Shown one piece after another: positions 58,333-64,000 of a stretch of DNA of 64,000 bases. Numbering within the stretch: position 1 is the first letter of the stretch; each line of letters starts with the position of its first letter. The translations under genes were made by a program, and so were the position numbers. This stretch comes from Hymenoscyphus infarciens. Lineage: Eukaryota; Ascomycota; Leotiomycetes; Helotiales; Helotiaceae. The notes beneath the pieces were generated by a model. That model did no database searches, had not been told where the DNA came from, and saw nothing but the letters and a program-made list of their open reading frames with translations. The stretch spans positions 1 to 64,000 of the forward strand of contig LLCB01000050.1 of the NCBI GenBank assembly GCA_001414345.1, read 5' to 3'.

Positions 58333-60653
58333 TAACCTTTTTCTATATATAATATTTTTCCAAGTGGAAACTTCTACTATAGCTCGATGCAGATTTGTCT
58401 ATTTCGTCTATTTTAAAATTGTCTCTGATCGCTTTTAGAAGAATACTAAGAGTCTCTAAACACTGTTTTACCTAGTATAAATTCTTTAACTAACTTATAA
58501 AAGGGTTCTTTTTTATTTTATTTTATATTTATCTAGTCTTTTTAGCTTCTAGAGAAGCGCTATATAAACGCACTTATTTATAGGGTTTTATCTAAAAGTA
58601 GCTTATATACTCCTTAGAGTGTCTATTACTATTTTAGCTTCTCTTCTTAGTAATAGCTTAGTATCTCCTTCTATTCTCTCTATTTTGTTTTTAAAGTTTT
58701 AATTATTCTTATAAATAACTAATTTAGTTTATTATAAAGGCTCTTATAAGAGCTTAGTTAACTCTCCTCTATATAAGACTAATAATACTCGTCTTCTAGT
58801 ATACTATCTTATATAGAACTATTCTCTAATATATCTCTAACCTAAGTCTCTTAATTCTATCTTCTATTCCTTCTACTCTATAGTTCTATATCTCTTAAAG
58901 AGTATTTCTACTACTTTATTTAAGAGCTACTAAACACGCTTCGATTATCTACTTCAGATAATTATAAATAGTAGAGAGTCTATTCTCTAGCAGTGTTTTA
59001 GGTTTCTCTGCCTAATCTATTATCCTATCCTTCCTTAACAATCCTTCTCCTTCCTACCTCTATTTTAAGGCTATTCTACCTAATCCTATCCTAATATATT
59101 ACTTCTCTTAGTCACTTTAATCCTATTCCGAAATTTGTTCTACTTATTCTTTCCTATCTAAGGTATTAGAGTAGCCTTTCCTAGTCTATAGAGGAGGCTA
59201 GGCAGGGTATATACTAGCCTCAAATATATTATTTATAGTGTTATTAGTAGATTTAGCAGGAGTAGTATTACCTAAGAAAAGTATATAATACTTCGTTCTA
59301 GGCGAATTAGTCTATAGCGGGACCTAGCAAAGCAGGGTTTATAGACTATTACACCTAGAACTAAGTATTAGTTTCTAATTAGTACTTAAAAACAGGGGTT
59401 TTACTATAGTAAATTAAGTACCTGGTAGAGCACTTAATTTAGTGCTATTTACTCTTATAAGCCCTTATATTTAAGCCTTAACCTAATATAATAGAGGTAA
59501 CTTAGTATCTCTAAGCGTGGATTATTATAGACTGAAAGTCATAAGAGAAGTAGAGAGAAAAGGACTTAGAAGACAAGTAGTAGAATAAAGAGAATTGAGT
59601 TATTACTAATCTATTAGGATAATACTATAATTTGAGTATAATATCTTGTCTTTTAGTAGCTTTAATAATATTATTATTTTTAATACTTCTTGAATTAGTT
59701 TATAATATTAGTACTTTTTATTGCTTTTTGCTTATTTTAATGTTTTTTACTTATACTTCCTATCTTATTCTATTCTCTCTAGTACCTCTTCTTACCTAGC
59801 TCTCTCTTTTAGTCTTTCTTATCTCTTCTATCTAAATTTAGCATCTCTCCTGCCTAATTCAGCCTAGCCTGTAAGTGAAATTAGCCTATCCTCTCCTTTC
59901 CTAATAGAGAGAGGTAGCCTATCCTCTCCGGAGTGCTAGGCTGACTAAGGCAGAGAAAGCTAAAACACTATTCTCTAGCTATAAAGACTCTTCTCGTTCT
60001 ATACTCCTATTTATACTACCTAGGCCTCTTCTAATTACTCTATTACTATTATTAAGAGTTCTTTACTTCGTTTAGTAATCCTCCTAACTTAAATATAATA
60101 TATACTAACTATAGAGAATAACTACTATCGGTATTACTTCTAACCTTAGATTAGTATATAGTAGCTCTTATCTTCTTAAAGTTATAAATAATTCTATAGT
60201 AGATCTTAAGTCGAAGTTCTCTATTATTACTAAGTATATAATATCGATTTTAGAGCTTTCTTAATCGGTTTACTAGTAGTAGTCTATAGATACTACTATT
60301 AAGTAATTAATCTATATTAGTCTTTTTCGTTAATATCTTATATATTACTATATATAGCGTAGCTTCGTTAAGAGGCCTGAGAACTCTAATAGTTATAAAG
60401 AGTATCGCTTTATCGCTTTTTAACTTAAACTTAGCTCTATAGACAGTTCTAGGGCTAGAGTAGAACTGCTAGAGGTTCGTAGGATACACCGCGTACAGGT
60501 GTTAAGTCTTTGCATCCCTCTTTGACTAACTTACGAAAGGGACCTAAAATCCAACCCTTCTCCTACTCGCTCTCAAAATTACGACGCCAACTCAATTCCT
60601 TCCTCCTACACAGTTCAGATATACCGCAAATTCAGCAACAAACCCACCTCACC
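58333..60653. other. AT-rich spacer without gene
   Basis: 58333-60480 is AT-rich and RIP-like with no long frames. Islands of slightly higher GC at 58980-59100 and 59200-59480 contain hairpins. Composition becomes normal at about 60480. Nothing recognisable as a transposon gene. Confidence 0.65.
59287..59369. repeat. 30-bp imperfect hairpin with 23-base GC-richer loop
   Basis: Arms 59287-59316 and 59340-59369 pair at 26 of 30 positions around the loop 59317-59339. A second, smaller inverted pair (aaattaagt ... acttaattt) follows at about 59413-59442. Could be the ends of a lost element or a structured transcript. Confidence 0.8.
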
Positions 60654-61026
60654 ATGCCCCAGGCCATTTACTCCCCCTCGACAAGTCGCAAGCAAATTCC
60701 AAAAAGCCCAACCCCAACAAACTTAAGTGAACCAGAAGACGAAAATATACCAGTCACCAAGTCAAAATGAAGTATTTTCGAAGTAGAGTTTTGTATTGTG
60801 TTATCATCAAAAAGCTTATAGCGAAAACCCTCTCAGAGACCCCTCAATCAAGTCCCAGGAAAGAAAACCCAGCCGTAAAACTATCTACCAAGTAAATACA
60901 AACAAGCAAGATCCAAGGATCCAAGGCCAAATCAAACATTTCTTCCCTCCCAAAAGTAACTGGTTTAGGTCCGGCCCCAAACAACAAGAAATCGCTCAGA
61001 GCCCCCGAGCCCCGAATCTCAGATAA
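60654..61026 (+). CDS. Candidate small PIP-box (PCNA-binding) protein
   Basis: Model: exon 1 60654-60760, intron 60761-60821 (61 bp, weak donor gtcaaa, acceptor cttatag), exon 2 60822-61026; 103 residues. The ATG sits in a good context (caccatgcc). The short, Ser/Pro/Lys/Gln-rich, apparently disordered protein contains QGQIKHFF at residues 70-77. This is an exact match to the PCNA-interacting consensus Q-x-x-(I/L/M)-x-x-(F/Y)-(F/Y), followed by PPKSNWF. PIP boxes occur in replication and repair factors, so a nuclear PCNA-linked role is plausible. I recognise no family. Support is limited to splice compatibility and the motif; the frame could be non-coding. Confidence 0.45.
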
Positions 61027-61211
61027 ACGCCGTTGTCTGAAATCTACTCCTACACACAACCGCGATTTTTATACAGGAAAAAATTACAAACAGAAAAGGA
61101 AAAAGTGTGATGAGGGTCGTACCCCCCCGTCCGTCTAACGTACACCCCATTATACCCCTACCCATCTGGCTCAAATCGAAAAGGGATATATCGTTTGGTC
61201 GTCGTGTTCGT

Positions 61212-63303
61212 TTAATATCTGTCTCTTCCAGAGGAGCCTCTATCACCTCCAAACCCACCACCTCCTCCTCCACGACTGAATCCTCCATTAGAGCGTCCCC
61301 CGCTACGTCCTCCGAATCCACCACTTCCAAATCTGCCTCCACGTCCCCCGAATTCGCCTCCATCTCTGGCACCGCCAAATCCTCCGCGATCTCTACCTCC
61401 TCCATAACCACCTCGGTCTCCGCCTCGATCACCACCAAAGCCGCCTCCACGACCTCCAAATCCACCGCCGCCACGACGTCCACCTCCTCCACCTACATTT
61501 CTACCACTAAGTCCTAATCTAGAAGCAGTGCCGGGTGAGATGAACGGAGGCTCGTCCCAACCCCATCCATACTTGGTCCATTGGTTCAAGACTTCAAGTC
61601 CGTTTCGAACATTCTTCATTTGACTCAATGAACCCATGTACGCCGCGCTTTTTGTCTCTCTATCCACCATCTTGGTAGCATTCGAGATTTTGCTGAGGAT
61701 ATCTGCAACAGATGCAGCTAACTGAGCATCTTTGGTCATGTCAACCTTCGAGATTTCAAGACTCAGGTCATCCTTAAGGGGAAGTCCTTGAAGCATTCGA
61801 TCGCATGCTCTAATTTCCGTCTCATGAATGAAAAGATAACCTTCACCAGTCTTGTCTCCACGACCGGTTCGACCAACACGATGGACATATTGATCGCGGT
61901 TGGTGGGCAATCCGATTTGAATTACGTGAGTAACATTTGGAAAATCCAATCCACGTGCGGTAACATCAGTTGAGAATAGAATACCAGATTTGGCTCGGCG
62001 GAAACGATCTGAGGTACGTTGTCGTGCAGCTTGAGTTAATTGACCGTGGATGCATGATATCTCTGCTGGGTGCAAAGGCGATTTCCCAAATCGACCTCCA
62101 GTTTGCTCGGCCAAGTTGTCGAAAATGCGGTATGAAAGTTGTACGTTGGCGGTTGATTGGAAGTAGACGATCGCCTTAAATGGGAGTCCCTCCCCTTTTG
62201 CGTGCGCATCAACTCCTCGTTTGCACAGCTCGAAAAGACCTGGCATGAAGTTCTCGTAGCCAGGCATTGGTACAAGGTTCTGTGGGACCTTCTCGTGTGT
62301 GGCGAGTTCTCCCTCTTTGACGGTTTGGACGAAGTGGAAATCAGGCTTCAAAGTCCTTCTAACCAAGTGCATAACCTCTTTAGGAACGGTAGCAGAGAAC
62401 AAGAGAGTTTGGCGATCCACAGTCTTGATATCAGGTAACAACTGAACAATTCCTTCGATTTCCTGTGAGAACCCTTGGTCCAAAAGACGATCGGCTTCAT
62501 CCAAAACCAGAGTTGTGAGGTCTTTTGCTTGGACGCCACTTCGAGGATCGCTCAACAAATCGTTCAATCTTCCAGGTGTACCAACAAGTATATGACATCC
62601 CTCTCTGCGAGTCTTCATCAACATCTCGCGCTTGCTGTTTCCACCAACTGCGACCTGAACTCTCAAGTCGGTATCCTCGCAGAGTTTGTTTGCTTCGACG
62701 GCAATTTGTTCAGCCAGTTCACGAGTAGGTGAAATGATGATGGCTCGGATGTCGGAGGCGCGAGCTCGGGAGTATCTCTTTCTTACGGCCAAATCGGGGT
62801 TTTTCGCCAAAATATTTTGTATAGTTGGAATGAGGAAACCGAGGGTTTTTCCAGTTCCGGTACGAGCTTGTGCAATACTGTATACTGTCAGTCTAGATTC
62901 GCAGAGCATTGAGAATGTTTACTTACATGTCGGAACCTTGTAAGGCTTGGTTGATGGTCATTGTCTGAACAGACGTCATGGTGTGATGGCCCATTCCTTT
63001 TGTAATCCGATTGACGATATTTGGGTGTACCAAATCCTGTTCGAGCAGTTCATCAAACTTTGTAACCTCCTGGAATGTTTGTTTTTGTTGTGGTGCCTCA
63101 GCTATCGCCTCCGCAGCTTGACTTCTCAACATCGACGATATGTGCAGCCATCTCGCCTCGACTGCCGGCCTTGCGGTAATTGATTGTGGTGTCGCTAATT
63201 TAAGAGTAGAAGGTCTCGTAGAAGGAATTCGTATGGTTGAAGTGGCTGCGCGAAGGACTCGGGGTATCGAGGCAGGGCCTCTTCTGCATGCTGCGTTGAA
63301 CAT
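61212..63303 (-). CDS. MSS116: Mitochondrial DEAD-box RNA helicase, MSS116 type
   Basis: 680 residues from exon 1 63303-62927 and exon 2 62877-61212 (49-bp GT-AG intron within the Q-motif/motif I region). ATP-dependent RNA helicase and chaperone expected to act on mitochondrial group I/II introns and translation. The N-terminal 60 residues are Arg/Ser-rich without acids, as in a mitochondrial targeting peptide. Motifs in order: ARTGTGKT (I), PTRELAEQ (Ia), TPGR (Ib), DEAD (II), SAT (III), the ARGLDFP region (V), and HRVGRTGR (VI). The C-terminal extension (WGWDEPPF) is MSS116-like and is followed by about 100 residues of RGG/GGF-rich tail. Its 3' end converges on the PIP-box candidate. Confidence 0.93.
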
Positions 63304-63785
63304 GATCAACGGGGAAAAAGAGGAGCTGGTGGCAACTCCAATGTAAACAAATTATTAAATGATACGGGGACAAAGGTACAAATGACAAGAGGTAAAGAAG
63401 GAAGAAGGTTGTTGATGATGGCGATTGATTGCCGTTGCCGTATGATTTTCAGGGACTTCGCAGAGAGCCGCGAGTAATTGGAAAAAAATCGACCGTTTTG
63501 CGCTAAGGTCGGCTTATCATCGGAAGTAGCCCCTATCATCAGTCCAAAAAACACCCAATGGCATAAGTCGGTATGAAATGCATCCTTCAGTTATGAAATT
63601 TCTTTTGGAACATTATCAATCGTGTATTCAATTGAAAGTCTATATTCAAATTCAAAACCATTATGCATAGGTACTCCCCGGCCTAACTCCGCCTTCCCAG
63701 GGTATTATCTAAACAAATTCCCACCCAACATCACTAATGGATGCTACAAAAACCATACGCCGGCATGTATTCATCAACTATTCCA
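63304..63785. other. Spacer, MSS116 promoter side
   Basis: Contains the upstream region of the minus-strand helicase and the 3' flank of the next minus-strand gene. No additional gene supported. Confidence 0.6.
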
Positions 63786-64000
63786 TCATTTGTTGTCCAA
63801 TCCAGGAGCCCTCATACCACCCATCATGGCCATTCCTTCACCAAGACCCTCGTGAATACCACCGGATACGCCTTCCACTAGCCATGTTGCGCTCTCTGTG
63901 ATGACTTGTCCAACTCTACCATTACCCATACCATAAATTGCACCAGTAACGGTAAGTCCGCGTTTTCCAATTTCATCAACCGTTGTAACACCTTGCGTGA
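63786..64000 (-). CDS. 3' end of an unidentified Gly-rich protein (cut by window edge)
   Basis: An open minus-strand frame enters at the right edge and ends at TGA 63788-63786, giving the last 70 residues. The text (VDEIGKRGLTVTGAIYGMGN, then GRVGQVITESATWLVEGVSG) has the regular Gly/Val pattern of a conserved protein rather than noise, and ends in a Met/Gly-rich tail. The start lies beyond the window. Family not recognised. Confidence 0.7.
   Translation of the reverse strand, partial: TQGVTTVDEIGKRGLTVTGAIYGMGNGRVGQVITESATWLVEGVSGGIHEGLGEGMAMMGGMRAPGLDNK

Noticed and set aside
3346..61026. DNA-repair gene cluster (pol iota, AlkB-like, PIP-box peptide)
   Set aside because: The genes are tens of kilobases apart with unrelated genes and transposon islands between them; themes coincide but nothing shows a functional cluster.
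61107..61517. Ser/Thr-rich plus-strand frame
   Set aside because: It is the antisense of the helicase's RGG-rich tail; glycine codons read backwards give Thr/Ser/Pro.

Overview
The window reads as nuclear DNA of a filamentous ascomycete (Pezizomycotina; Leotiomycetes is my guess, from family resemblance only). Genes are separated by long spacers, carry short introns (mostly 45-65 bp), and encode typical fungal proteins. They alternate with very AT-rich, nearly GC-free blocks in which transposon genes carry C-to-T / G-to-A changes, the signature of repeat-induced point mutation (RIP). Gene models were built by hand from splice signals and family conservation.

Layout. 1-1964: satellite of about 50-bp palindromic units running off the left edge. 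3346-5597: Y-family DNA polymerase iota, six exons. 5598-8659: spacer with no convincing gene. 8668-22050: a transposon-dense AT-rich island holding a hAT-like MITE (8-bp target duplication), Harbinger-like TIR elements, a complete RIP-killed Ty3/gypsy element (11424-17223), another TIR element, and a miniature LTR element nested in a MITE. 22708-24100 (-): bHLH regulator. 26367-28294: TMEM135-like membrane protein. 30773-34976: large homeobox/C2H2 transcription factor. 36100-37560: second AT-rich island. 38291-39657 (-): AlkB-type dioxygenase with CUE and GRF domains. 40472-41637: PEX7. 42228-46143: tubulin cofactor D. 47225-51818: large coiled-coil, membrane-anchored protein of unknown function. 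51900-53950: minisatellites and a third AT-rich stretch. 54115-55513: a decayed gene. 56651-57805: 2EXR-domain protein. 58081-60500: fourth AT-rich stretch. 60654-61026: candidate small PCNA-binding protein. 61212-63303 (-): MSS116-type mitochondrial DEAD-box helicase. 63786-64000 (-): 3' end of an unidentified gene.

No operon-like logic is expected or seen. Shared spacers that could be two-way promoters are 24101-26366 (bHLH / TMEM135-like) and 39658-40471 (AlkB-like / PEX7). Three proteins have genome-maintenance themes (pol iota, AlkB-GRF, PIP-box peptide), but they are far apart and I do not claim a cluster.

The most informative structure is the mobile-element stratigraphy. Target duplications, paralogous empty sites and a RIP boundary let the order of insertion be read directly. 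No previously undescribed enzyme system is evident; the candidates for novelty are the palindromic satellite, the TWA-flanked MITE family with its nested miniature LTR element, the combined Cys6/homeobox/C2H2 architecture, and the small PIP-box gene.
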